NCBI GenBank assembly: GCA_023053545.1
Contig: JAKZAN010000006.1
Coordinates: 5,089,001-5,153,000 of the forward strand
Direction: 5' to 3'
Length of the DNA stretch: 64,000 bases
Source: Lepidurus packardi
Taxonomy: Eukaryota; Arthropoda; Branchiopoda; Notostraca; Triopsidae
Shown here piece after piece: positions 1-13,500 of this stretch. Position 1 is the first letter of the stretch. Every line of letters begins with the position of its first letter. A program made the translations under genes and the position numbers. Under the pieces are notes generated by a model that ran no database searches, had not been told where the DNA came from, and saw nothing but the letters and a program-made list of their open reading frames with translations.

Positions 1-1586
1 TTTTAGAGCATTTGCCCTCTAAGGTTATCGAGGACGAAGTTAATTACTGTACTGTACCTTGTCATCATCATTAGGTAGAGGAATTATAGATTCTGGACCA
101 GAAGCGATGCGTTCGTTTTCAGTTTCGTTTTTTTTTAGGAATTTTTTGGGGGGTGGGAAACGTTTCGTTCTGCTGAGAGTGACACAATCAATAAATGTCC
201 GACATGTGTCCATGGGATGTTGAATACATTGGATAGGGAAGGAGGGTAAGGGGGGAGAGGGTGATGGGGGCTAAATTCACTCGGCGAGGGGACGTACGGA
301 AGTTTGCAGCGATCAAAGAAGGTGTGGTGTGTGTGTGTAATAGCATTTCATATAAGAAAATGAGGTTTGATCCGTACGTCTGTCAGCGCCGAGAGTGGAA
401 ACACAGGGAAGCGAATATTGATTACTATAAGTGGGGAAACTGAATCCCAAACCCGTGTGCCGACACATTGCAACCAGATTGGATTTTTGCTTATAACATC
501 CAGAAAGAGGAGCATAAGAAAGGGATTCAATCGTATTACAATTGTATCCAATATAAAAACTAGGTTGGGGTAGTAAGGAGAACTTAGAAGTGCACACATG
601 TAACAGGCCGGACTTGTAGCGTTACTCCGGCCTGCTGCCGCAGTGGCGCAACAGTGAAAAAAAAAATGGCTATTAATTAATATAGGATACATGCCGGAAG
701 AACCGTAGTAAAAATAATAAAATGGAACGGCTATTTGATGTTATAGACCATTCTAAACGCCAATTACCATATTTGATGTTTCATCGTCCAAAACATACAA
801 GGAGAGAAAAAGAAAGAATAAAAAACAAGCCATTTCTTTCCGAATGCCCTGGGCGGTGAAGCGTCGAGTAGGAATGCCTGAGTAGAGATAAGGAACCCGG
901 CCAATCCCCACTCGTTTCGCTCGGTTCATAATTTTTCACTGTTGAGCAATGGCGAGGCAGGCCGAAGTAACGCTAGAAGTCCGGCCTGGCCAAAGTAGGT
1001 TTCCTGCGGTACCAATTGATTGGACCTTATAGGTGGTAGAGTGCAGCACTAGTGGTGCGGTACGGTACGTCAGGGAAATGGGTACGGCACGTTTTAAGCC
1101 AAGTATTGTACATACAATATTCCGTGAACAAACACGCGGACTATCTGTGCTCATAAATACGTACATGGGTTTCAGGTTCTTCGTATATAACTTCGCGAAA
1201 ATGTATTCAAGTAGAATTAGTCATAATGTACATGTAAGGTTAAAAAACACCATTCACAAGTCTTAGCAAAGATGGATTACAGTTCTAAGAGGATCTTTTC
1301 CGATTCCTGCTGGGAAGAAAATCGATTGTCAATCACGCCAGTTAGGGAGCCACATATAGATATATATCCATATATCTATATAGATAGAAATAGAGATACA
1401 GAAACTGGTCTATAACTCACGCTCCATGCCTCTCTTGTATTCAGGCTGAGACTTGTAAAGCGGTTATTTTCGTTTTTTATAGCTGGGAGAAACCCATCTC
1501 CTCCTTTCATATTAAGCTTATTGTCTTTCTTGGGAGGAATTTTTTCCTCTCTTCTATATTTTCTTCGATTTTTTCTTCTACTCCAG
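1..1586. other. Region upstream of the first visible Dscam exon
   Basis: No exon can be supported here. The signal-peptide exon of the Dscam gene should lie upstream, but I see no ATG plus hydrophobic stretch ending at a phase-1 donor. The stretch holds an inverted-repeat element (604-987), a short ATATAG-type microsatellite near 1357-1400 and a pyrimidine-rich tract that leads into the acceptor at 1585-1586. The short open frames present resemble nothing I know. Confidence 0.6.
604..987. repeat. Foldback element with ~60-bp inverted arms
   Basis: The sequence at 604-665 (starting CAGGCCGGACTTGTAGCGTT) recurs as its reverse complement at about 932-987 with few mismatches. Each arm ends in AACAGTGAAAAA. 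About 265 bp lie between the arms. No target-site duplication was recognised. It is probably a non-autonomous foldback or MITE-like insertion in the 5' intron of Dscam. Confidence 0.65.
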
Positions 1587-4500
1587 GTGAGCCATTACTT
1601 ATCGATAGCCCAGGCCCGCTATTTGTTATTGAACCACCTTATCTGGTCGAGTACTCTAACTCAACCGGAGTTACCATCGATTGCATTGGCAGGTAAATAA
1701 AAATTTATATCGGCAGATAAATACGAATTTAGTCAATAAAAGTGTCTGTAAAGCTAGAAACAATTACACCAATTATCCTTATCGATAAATAATCGATATA
1801 GAATAAAGAATTAGAATAATCGATAATAGAATAGAATAATCGATATCGATAATAGGATAGAATAATCGATATCGATAATAGGATAGAATAATCGATATCG
1901 ATAAAGAATTTGTAGAATTTGTAAGAATTAGAAATAATCGATATAGAATAAAGAATTAGAATAATCGATTATAGAATAGAATAATCGATATCGATAAAGA
2001 ATTTGTATTACTTAATTTTAAAAGAATTAATAAAATTTGTAATAACTAATTTTAAATAATTAAACGATTTTTTAAATAAAAATAGTTTAAAGCACGGTAT
2101 AAAAATGGAATAATACTGTAATTAGTTTTATGCATAAAACTAATTACAGTATTAGCATTTATTGTGCATTTATTATTATATTTATTATTATGCATTTAGT
2201 TAATGTACTTAATGTTCCTAAATTGTAATCTGCGAATTGTGTTATCTGGTTGGGTTACACATAGTTGTATTGTTGCCCGGATTACGGATAAAGGACATGG
2301 TGCATTGTCTGATAATACTAACATTTGCATTGTTGTTGGCAGGGGTCAGACTATAGTGAAAGTTGAATGGTATTACGCGGATGGTTTACCCGTAAATTAC
2401 ATTCCTGGTTTGCGTCATGTGCTCAACAATGGGAGCCTCAGTTTCCCGCCGTTCAGTGCCAATCATTTTCGTCCTGATATCCATAGCAGTGTCCTCCGTT
2501 GTGTCCTCAGCAATCAAGAAGGCAAACTCATTAGTCGCGACGTCCACATTCGCGCAGGTACAGCGCATTACTTTGACAACTGTATTACTAGTACAAACTA
2601 TAGCCACTCCTCGCACTTCCTGCCTCCTACCTCCTTCCTACCCCTTCCAAATTGCACTCACAGATCCCTCACCTATGCACACGATTACTGCCGAACTCCG
2701 ATTTTCCATTCCAAACCTACTAACTTGAACTTAAGCATGTATTGAGAAGGTATTTTCTTTCAATTCAAAACCTACTAACACAGATTCCTCACCTATGCAC
2801 ACTATTACTGCCGAACTCCACTTTTCTTTCCATTCAAAACCTACTATCTTGAATTTAAGCATGTATTGAGAAGGTATTACTCATGTATTGTATGTATTGC
2901 TCCCGTTGTATCATCTTTTGGCCGTCGTTCTTTCCATTCAAAACCTACTAACTTGAATTTAAGCATGTATTGAGAAGGCATTTTCTTTCAATTCAAAACC
3001 TACTAACACAGATTCCTCACCTATGCACAGTATTACTGCCGAACTCCACTTTTCCATTCAAAATCTACTAACTTGAACTTAAGCATGTATTGAGAAGGTA
3101 TTTTCTTTCAATTCAAAACCTACTAACTTGAATTTAAGCATGTATTAAGAAGGTATTACTCATGTATTGTATGTATTGCTCCTTTGTATCGTCTTTTGGC
3201 AGTCGTGGATCAAACCTTTGAGGTAACAGTTCCAGATGTAGCTGCAGTATTTGGCCAATCAACGCTTTTACGATGTATGGTTCCCCTTTTCATCAAAGCC
3301 TACGTAACCATCACCTCATGGATCAAAAACTCGGCGGAGATCATCTACCCTACCTCAGACTTCGGTAAAAATCCACCCTTCCGCTTGCTCTTGGTTCTTT
3401 TTCGTGTGTGGTTTTGAGGGTTTCGAGGAATGGTGCTGATGAAAGTTGATGTTGATGTTGATGTTTGAGACTATGCATATGTATGAGCTAATTTAAGAAG
3501 GGAAGGAAGCGTTATTGATCTGGAAAACGAAGGAATGGAGGTATCTCTTCTTCTCTTTGGGGAGTTTCTCTCTCTTATTTGATGTATGTGTTGTGTGTCT
3601 TGTATGATCTGCAGAGAGCAAGCGCCTGATGCTGACAACCGGAGATCTGTTGATAAGGACGGTGGAAGCCAATGATAATTATGCTAACTATCAATGTCGT
3701 GTTATGCACCGCCTCTCCGGGAAGACAACCGTGAGCAGTAATATGGGCAAATTAACGCTCTCAGGTACATATTATTGAGATATTTACATGCACGTACCCC
3801 TGGAATGCTGCAGCCTTGCTTAGTTTCCTAAAATTTGCCTTGACGCTTTTGTCCCATTGAAATCCAAGGAACTTTGTTCAGCGTTAAGTCTTGTTGTCCA
3901 AAAGGGTACGAAAGGATACGGAATGATGTCTTTCTTGGCTTTCTTCGCTCCGTAGAGTCCAAAAACCCATTAGCAGCACGTGTTATGGACAGGTTCATTA
4001 CTATCCATGCCAATCAGGGGAACAACGTGATTCTGTTCTGCCCAGCTCAAGGGTACCCACCACCCTATTACAGGTAATCATCTTATTTTCTCCCTTTCCT
4101 TCGATCTTCATTGCATTCGTCATTGGACTCTGATTCCTCTAAACTTGATTACCTTAACTCCTCACGGAATCCTCCCTCCTCTGTCGTCGTTTATTTCTGC
4201 CGGGAAGTTGGTACAAAGATAGCAGCTATGGATTGGAGATGGTCCAAGCCAATGTTCGCGGCGAGCTGTATTTTATCAACCAGATTCAGGAACACCAAAG
4301 TGGGCGGTATTACTGCTACGCGAACAACAGTTTGGGAGGCGACAGATCGGAAATCCAAGTACGCCTTTTCGCCTCTTTCTTCCTGTCTGTCCTAAGCAGC
4401 AATCGTTTCCCATGGAAGTTCGCGTCGTAATCGATGAAAACGAAACGAAACTGTTGGGAAGGCTTTTGCAGCTTTTCAATTAGAGCACGCTATCGAAAGT

Positions 4501-7500
4501 TCATTGAGGTTGTTGTTGTGTTTCTTAGGTGGTGGTGAGTTCGCCGCTGATGGTGAGTGTCACTCCAACCTACTTGAAGGTGAATCAAGGTCAAGAAGCG
4601 GCGTTGACTTGTGCTTCCTCGGGTGGGATGTTTGGAAGTGGGTTCCATGGTCGCTCAGGTCAATTGAGTTGGCTCAAAGACGGACATCCGATGCGACTGT
4701 CTCCGAGGCACTCGGTACTGAGCGACAAGCTGGTGATCCGACAGATGCAGAAGGAAGACCAAGGCATGTACCAATGCATGGTCAAGGCGGACCGCGATAT
4801 GGCCCAATCGGCGTCCGAACTCCGCTTAGGAGGTAAAGAGTCTTTCCGACCTACGCTCCATGTCCTCTCGTCACGCTACGTTAAACGGGCTATAGTTAGC
4901 TTCTTAGAGAATCTCCTTGCATTCTTCTCAAATTCTCCCTTAGCACTTAACGCTAACGTTTTTAATCCCTCCATTAGCGTTAACGCTTCTAAACTGAGTA
5001 ACTGTAACACTCTGAGTGACGGAAACTCAGAGCCATTCAAAGACTCTTCGCGTTTCAACAGACTTTCCCTCGATTCGACTCTCCAAGACATTTATCTCTA
5101 AATAAATGATCGAACGATCCAAGCGATCCAGGGTTCTGCACAAAAGTGAACGGAGTCAATGATTTTGTCTAATTAAACTACAGACTCTTCGAAGTCGATC
5201 GAATGCATTTAGAATGTATTAAAAGCGATGGAATAGAATTGCAATTGGGATGTGTTTTTGCCATGTGTATACCATAGCCCCTTTAAGAGCGTAACGGAGA
5301 GAAAATGGGAAAAGCAATCCTTAGAGAATCGGTAGTCTCGGAATGTAATCCAATGAATGGCCTAGATGTGATTCCTGTGTTCCTGTACCGGTTTATTGAC
5401 CAAACCGTTCAACCAGGCATGGCCGTTTCCCTAAAGTGCAGTGCAACAGGAAGTCCGAGTCCTTCGATCTTATGGAACTTGGACGGTTTCCCTATCCTTC
5501 ACAACGATCGGTAAGTTTCATTGTTGGGACCCTGGCTGGCGTTCTACAGTAACTAGTACCCACAGTATGTATAGCTAACGAGTCTTTCGAAACCTTGAGC
5601 CAGGGGAGGAACATTTCATTGTTGGGACCCTGGCTGGCGTTCTACAGTAACTAGTACCCACAGTATGTACAGCAAACGGGTCTTTCGGAACCTTGAGCCA
5701 GGGGGGGGGGGAATCTTTCATTGTTGGGGCTCTGGCGTCTATGGTAGAAGAGGTTTCCGAAGACCTTTAGCAGGGAAGGATCATTCACACGTAGTCAAGC
5801 GCCATTAAAGAATAAATGTCCTTTCCATACGCTTCAACCGTCGAACCGTCAAGTCAACCCTAACGCAGTCTAACGCGGAATTGGGGATGGGGTTCGGGGG
5901 TAAGAGGAGAAAAAGTGTCCCCAAACGTTCTCCTGGTAGACGCGAAACGATTTTGCTTTCGGAAATAAGCTTCCCTTGCTTCCTAAGTACCACATGGAAA
6001 GCTATTAAAACTCGCGCTCCATAAAACGGTTCTCGGTTCCAAGTCGGACCCCACTTTTTTGGGTGATACTGTACCCATGCTTAGCCAGCACAGCACACAG
6101 GGTTTTGCTACTCGATTAGACCTTTTGTCAAACGGTTTTGGAACCTCCACTTTCAAAAGAAGGGTTTAGTTAAAGGGGTCCCGAAAGTTTTGCCCCATTA
6201 CTTTCCACTTCCGTGGAAACTTTAGTTTCGATTTGTCTTGTGAGAGAATTTTAAAACATTCGGGGCGAGGGTGGGGGGGAGGGGAATCTGAAATAGGTAA
6301 GTTCGTCGCCATCCGACAATGCCAAAAGTTGCGGCAGTAGTTTAAAGAAACGCATTTCACCAAAGACGATTTCACTAAAGACGGTTTTCCTATGCTGTAA
6401 CAAAGGGAAATTGACCTTAATAGCATCCAAGGGTGATAAGAGTGATTTGCCTATCGTTTAAAGGCGCAAAAGGAACCTTAGTAGCATCCAATGACGATAA
6501 GGACGATTTTGACATGCTTAAGCAGGGAATTCTGGCCTTAGTAACATAGAAAACTGCAATAAGAGCGCTCGTATGTTTAAGCATTCAAACTCTTGTGAGA
6601 GAATTTTAAAGCCTGTGGGTGGGGAAGGGGGAGGAATCTCTAACGTTAAGAGCCTCGCCATCCGACAACGCCAAAAGTTGCGGCAGCAGTTTAAACCAAC
6701 GCATTTCACCAAAGACGGTTTCACTAAAGACGGTTTTCCTATGCTGTAACGAAGGGAAATTGACTTTAATAGCATCCAAGGGTGATAAGAGTGATTTTTC
6801 TATCGTTTAACGATGCAGAATGAACCTTAGTAGCATCCAATGACGATAAGGACGATTTTGACATGCTTAAGCAGGGAGTTCTGGCCTTAGTAACATAGCA
6901 ACCTGCACTAAGAGCGATTTTCGTATGTTTAAGCATTAAAACTCTTGTGAGAGAATTTTAAAGCCTGTGGGTGGGGAAGGGGGAGGAATCTCTAACGTTA
7001 AAATCGTCGCCCTCCGCCAAAGCCAAAAGTTGGGGCAGTTTAAAGCGTTTCCAGCGGTTTCACGATTTCCAACGGTATGGTTGGAAACGTGGGAACCACA
7101 CGCTTCGCGGAAGCGGCGGATAACTTCTGACACTAAAGAGCTAAGGGTTAAGTGCTAGCGGCCTGGGCTTCTTGGATCCTGAATGTTGCATTAAGCTTTG
7201 GAAGCTCGGGAAAGTCTTGTGCTTGTTTTTTTCCCCCTTTTGGCGGAACTAAGAAACAATTTTAAGCGTATATAGCGTGTGGGTTGGCAGTTGACGGTTG
7301 GCGGTTAGTGATAGGGTTTTTGAAAGGATGGAGGTAGAAAAGCTTTCATTCCACCCGAGTAAGTTTGTCGAAGCATTTTAAGTTTTAAAGGGATGTTGTT
7401 TTTTCGTGTGCTTGTGGTTTGAAGGTTCTTGATTGGCCAGTATGTAAACATCCATGGCGAAGTCATCAGTCACGTCAATATCACCACCGTGTACGTGGAA

Positions 7501-10500
7501 GATGGCGGGTTCTTTTCATGTACGGCGGCCAACCGGATTGGCAGCGTGACCCATTCGGCGCTACTTAACGTTTACGGTAAAATTTCGGGTACCCTTCCTT
7601 TTTTTTTTTTTTTCGAGGGTTTATGATTGAGGGAGTGTAGTAAGGGTTACTTAGTGTAATGCGGAAAATTAACGTGGGTTATCTTTTTGTCCTTGGGGGT
7701 TGGCAAAGTGTAGGTTTGCCGATAGTACGCCATATGGGGAGTTTAACGGCCGTCGCGGGTGAAACTTTGGTAGTAAAGTGTCCAGCAGCTGGCTATCCGC
7801 TTCATAAAATCACGTGGGAGAGAGGTAAAAAAATGCCATTTTATGTCTGGGAGTTTGGGGAAGATGCAGTTTACATTTATACCGCTTCACTGGAGATCGC
7901 AAAGTCCACCAACTGCCCTCCTAACTTCTTAGCTTTTCATGATACCTAGCTCCCCCCTTTGCCACCATGATTCGAGGTTCTCTGTTTAAGTACACCAAAG
8001 TACTTTAACTCCCAAACATGGCTTTATGTTTATTTACTTCAAGTACTACTACTTTCCTTACTACTTTCTCTCTTACTCTCTTAGTAAGTACTAAGAGAGT
8101 AAGAGAGATACTAATAAGGAGCTACTTTCTCTCTTACTCTCTTAGTAAGTACTTACTCTCTTAGTAAGTACTAAGAGAGTAAGAGAGATACTAGTAAGGA
8201 GCTACTTTCTCTCTTACTCTCTTAGTAAGTACTTACTTTCTTAGTAAGTACTAAGTGAGTAAGAGAGATACTAGTAAGGAGCTACTTTCTCTCTTACTTT
8301 CTTAGTAAGTACTTACTCTCTTAGTAAGTACTAAGAGAGTAAGAGAGATACTAGTAAGGAGCTACTTTCTCTCTTACTCTCTTAGTAAGTACTTACTTTC
8401 TTAGTAAGTACTAAGTGAGTAAGAGAGATACTAGTAAGGAGCTACTTTCTCTCTTACTCTCTTAGTAAGTACTTACTCTCTTAGTAAGTACTAAGAGAGT
8501 AAGAGAGATACTGGTAAGGAGCTACTTTCTCTCTTACTCTCTTAGTAAGTACTTACTCTCTTAGTAAGTACTAAGAGAGTAAGAGAGAAAGTATTAAGGA
8601 GAGATCGAAGGGTTTTGATGTCGAAGTGATACAGATTATTGCTGACGGTCACCAAGCTAACCTTGGAAGAAATCCAGTCAAGTTGATTGATTCCCGTGGA
8701 TCGATCACGGGGAGAACAAAGATCGTGCCACGGTGATTTTTGGTGCGTAAAAGAGGTTACAGGATACGCTGACGTCAGATTTCTGCGGAAATGTACTGAA
8801 GAGATAAAAAAAAAATGGGAGTAGAAATGAATTAAATTGTTTTTTTTATTTTTTGGGGGGGGTTTTATGGCTCGACATAACGCGACATAAGGCGACAGAG
8901 CTTTTTTTCTTTGCTTTCATGTTTAAGCAGTCTTGCTAACAATTTACAGGGATTTCCTTGAATTGTTTTTCTTTAGTAAATTGCATTTCAAAAACGTTTC
9001 AAAGTAATAATATCTCGTTTTAAAGAAATTTTAAGTCGAAAAATATCAATTTTCACCTTTAAATAACTCTTCAAAGAGCATCTAGATCTGCGTTTTGCTT
9101 TCGGATAATTAACGAATTTTTTATGATTTTTTATGGTTTATGAGTGCAGTAATTCATTCCTTTGTTTCTATTTGATTGTAATGATATTCAGGATTAAATT
9201 TAGTAGTATTCTCTAAGCGTTTCGATGATACTAAATTTAACGGAGAATTCAACTCCCTGTTTTTGCATATACAGAAGGGAAATTGCTGCCCTTGTCTCGC
9301 CGACAAGAAGTGACGGTAAATGGCACGTTAATTATCAACAATCTGCAGCAATTAACCGACCGGGGCAATTACTCTTGCACTGCAACGAACAAACAAGCGC
9401 ATTCAGACTCCAAAGCTCTTCAAGTCAACATCATGGGTAAGTTACGAAAACCTTTTTCATCTCCTTGGTACGAAACGAGTAACCAATCGATACCACCTTA
9501 CTAGATTTAAATTTAAAAAAATATAATATGTAAAACTAAAGAGCATAAGAAAGTAAAAGCACATCAGACTGAAGATATCCCAACAGTAATAATTTGGCTA
9601 ATTCTACACCAATTTCGCCGAACATTTTGGTCAACATTACCAACAGTTCCTCCCAAAATCGTTCCTTTCCAATCCGTGGAGGGCGTTGCGTTAGGCTCGC
9701 GCATCACTCTAACCTGTGTGGTAAGCGAAGGTGACACTCCTTTGACCATCACCTGGCTCAAGAACGGCCACGTGCTACAAGGCGAGGAAGGCGTCGAAAT
9801 CCACGTGTTCAGTCAATACAACGCATTCCTCACCGTGGAACGCGTCACCCCAGCCCACAGTGGTAATTACTCCTGTGAAGCTTCCAACGCAGCCGCTACT
9901 GTCGCTTTTGTCGCCCAAATCCAAGTTTACGGTAAACATAACCCACCAAACTTCCAACCTTGTACTTCCTCTTCCAACCCTACCAAAATCAAGATTTTTT
10001 TTTATTTACTCACCCATTACCTAGCCATTCTATTAGTATGTACCCGACCTGATCCGCCCTCCATGATCTACCCTTAGTAATCTTGTTGTTCTGAGTGAGT
10101 GGGAACTTTGAATGTGTGATCCAAATCCTAGCTAACGTCTTCTGTAGTAGCTAAGTTCAATGTTCTTAAATTTAGTTCTTTTCAGGGAATTCTTGCGTAC
10201 TAACATTCATCATCCTTCGTGTTCATCATCCTTCTGAACACTAACATTTCTTCCCAGATCCATTTCGCTGTTCACCAACCTTCTCAACGGCTTCTAACAT
10301 ATCTTCCCAGATTCCCTTCGAGTACGACGACAGGAAGGAGACTATAGGAGAAGCCAAGGAAGAAGGAAAGGAGTAGGAAGGGAAAAAGGCTCTCGAGGGC
10401 TAAAAAAACCTCGGAATTAAACTTCTTTTGATGCGTATGTGTTGTATTTTTTCTATGTGGTCTCGTAGTTCCCCCGAAAATTGCTCCTTTTGCCTTCCGC

Positions 10501-13500
10501 CGGGATTTGGCTCAAGGAATTCGGGTGCAAGCCACTTGTGCGGTGGAAAGCGGCGACTTGCCCTTAACGTTTGCCTGGCTCAAAGAGCAGGAACCTTTGG
10601 ACCCCGTCATGGGTCTGGAAATCCGGCAATTGGATGCTTACTCGAGTGTGATGATCGTCAACGAATTAGCCCCCTATCATGCCGGAAATTATACTTGCGT
10701 CGTAGCCAATCTGGTAGCTCGTGCTCAGCTTACGGCGGTGCTTATTGTGAGCGGTAAAGTCCAGCGACCATCCACTCTTTTTCCCAAAAAATCATTCTCA
10801 GACCCATGTCACATGCACTTCCTTATTACAGCACATTCGGAGCACTTTACTAGGCACTCCTTTTTCACTTAATTTCTGATCAAACATCACAGCACTTTTT
10901 CTCTCCACCATGCACAGCACTTGACATTTCTGCACATTGCTTCGGTTCCAAAGAGGCAGTAATACGATGTCCTACATCAAACTGGTCAGTCTGATTTGCG
11001 AACTGCAAACTGCAACTGCATTGAACCTGCAACTGCAACTGCAGGAAGATGGATTTGAAATTGGGAGCAGAAAGTTAACCATATCTGAATGACTGAATGA
11101 ATGGAAGAATGACGTGTGAATATTTTGATTTTTTTTAGGATATTAACGGAGGAGCATGTCTGGCTTTTTATACTTTTTTGTACTTTTAGTTTTCCAAAAA
11201 GGAATCACGACTGCCTTTTCTAGTTGTTCTAGCTTACAGCATATGCACACTTTAGATAATTTAGTTCTTTGTTTGTTTTTTAAATAAAAAGTAAATGTTT
11301 GAGAAAGGATGAGCTGTCCCACTTTGCTAATGAGGCGTTTGCACGTGTTGCTGGAATCCATATTCCTAACAGTGCCGCCCGAATGGACGCAGGAACCACG
11401 CGATGAACGTGTTCGCCAAGGAGAGAAATTCGGATGGCCCTGCGCTGCGTCTGGCTTTCCCCAGCCTACCATTGTATGGAAGAAAGTTGTGCGTAAGTGA
11501 CAGAATTTTGTTTCTCTTTCAGGGATTTTTTACGTGCCTAATTCTTTTTCATTTGACTAGTGTGGTTTCTGTTCTGTAGAGCGTTTTCAAAGTACTGTAT
11601 GCCTTCACAATACCCTTACTAAATGTAATACCTCCCCTACTCTCCTACTTTAGGATTTACGATCTTTACGATATTTTCTTTGTTTACAGCTTTATGCTAA
11701 GGTAGATTTGTTATTTCTTCTACACGCTATTTGTTTATCTCTTCTAAAATAGTTCGTTTATTGTTATAAATGGAGTTAAAGCGGTCTGTTCCCAAACGGG
11801 AGCCATCTAGTGACGTCATAAGCAACCATACACCATAGGAACTCAGTTTTAGTCCATGCGTTAAACCTAATTTTCGACAACAACCATAACAAACGTTATC
11901 CATGCGGTTTAGGAAAACAGAAAGTCGGTGTAGAATGACTAGATAGCATGGAAGGTTCTCAAAAAGCAACCCCTGGTTCATGCTTTAAACAAAATTACCC
12001 ATGCATGATGCTCTAGGGACCAGGGCATCATGAATAACTTGGTAGCCCTAGCGCCAGGATGGAGAAAGGGCGGGAGCTTGGGAAAGTCAAGGTAATATTT
12101 CTTCACCAGGTCTGTGTTAATAGGATAAGCAAGGATGCTTTCAGTTTATCGAAAATGACATTTCATTAGAGCCCTTTTGACATCTCTAAAAAGGGAAACG
12201 TGACCTAAACCAAGTCCCAAATCCCTTTTCTCTTTTCATTTGATTTTTTTTAAGTGTTGCTACTAGATTATTGATGTGTCAGCTTCTGCTCTTCTTATTG
12301 CCCGTCTTATTTATCCGCTTTTTCCACGTCATATATATTTTTCTCTCACTTTTTTTCTCTTTTCTTTGGGCTCTTGTGTGTGTCTATCCTTTAGAGGGGA
12401 AAAGCGGCGTTTACAGCGATATTGCCACTAATCAATTCAGTACCGATCTGCCCATTCATTTCTCCAATGGCACACTCCTATTCCGCTCCATCTCCAAGGC
12501 AGACGAAAGTCAATATCTCTGCGAAGCTTTTAATGGCATTGGCGTAGGCTTAAGTAAATTCGTGCAACTGACAGTAGAAGGTAAGTACTGCGGGATTTTT
12601 TTTTCTCCCGCTGCTCTTACTGGTTGGGAGGAAATACTTTCTCACGATATAAAGGGAATTATAGGGAGAAAAAGGAAAAAAAAAGAAAATTCTAAAAAGA
12701 GTTTCCTTTGTGCAGTATCTGCTCGGATAAACAGCCATTCGACGCCAGTCGCGGTGAAGTTGAACAATCCGGCCCATTTGCATTGCACGGCCACGGGAGA
12801 TGCGCCTTTGTCTTTGACATGGAGACACGGATCCCTGTTAATCGGACATGCCATCGACGACAGGTTTTTCTAATTTCACTCCTTTCATTTACTTCTTTTG
12901 GTGATGAAAATGAATTGCGGCTGAAAGGAGCAATGTAACGATTTTTCAGAATTTATAAAACGAGGTAAAAGAGCAAAAATTGGCTAATTTAGTTAACCAG
13001 AACCAGCACGTTCTGTGTATTTATATTATGTGTATACGTGTATTTTCTAGTCCGAAATTCTTATGCTTAGGTTTGTAAAAATGATTTTTCGGATAACCGG
13101 ATGTCACTAAAGACCATGTTTCTATGTTAAAACAAAACAAAATGAACCTTAGTCGCATCCAGAGACGATAAGGGCGATTTTCATATACTTAAGCATCGAA
13201 AGTTCGACCTTATTAACGTCAAAGTGTAATAAGGATGATTTTTCTATCCTGAAATAGAGAGCTTAGTGACAAAAAACTGTCATTAGGGCGGATATCCTAT
13301 GCTGTGACACATGAATTTGGTTTAAGCGTCACGGTGTGTGCTTAATGGACCTTCAATTAAAAATCGACCTTCAGTAACTTAACTACTACTTCACCCATCA
13401 TTGGAATGTATCACCAGAAACTAAATTTTACGCACTAGTTTTATTTATTAAATTAGTTTTTGTTGGCCCTTTACACAGCGATTTAAAAGATTCCAACAAT

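Noticed and set aside
2343-4358. Hidden alternative Ig2 or Ig3 exon copies as in hypervariable Dscam1
   Set aside because: The introns were read through for extra Ig half-domains; only repeats were found, and one exon fits each position.
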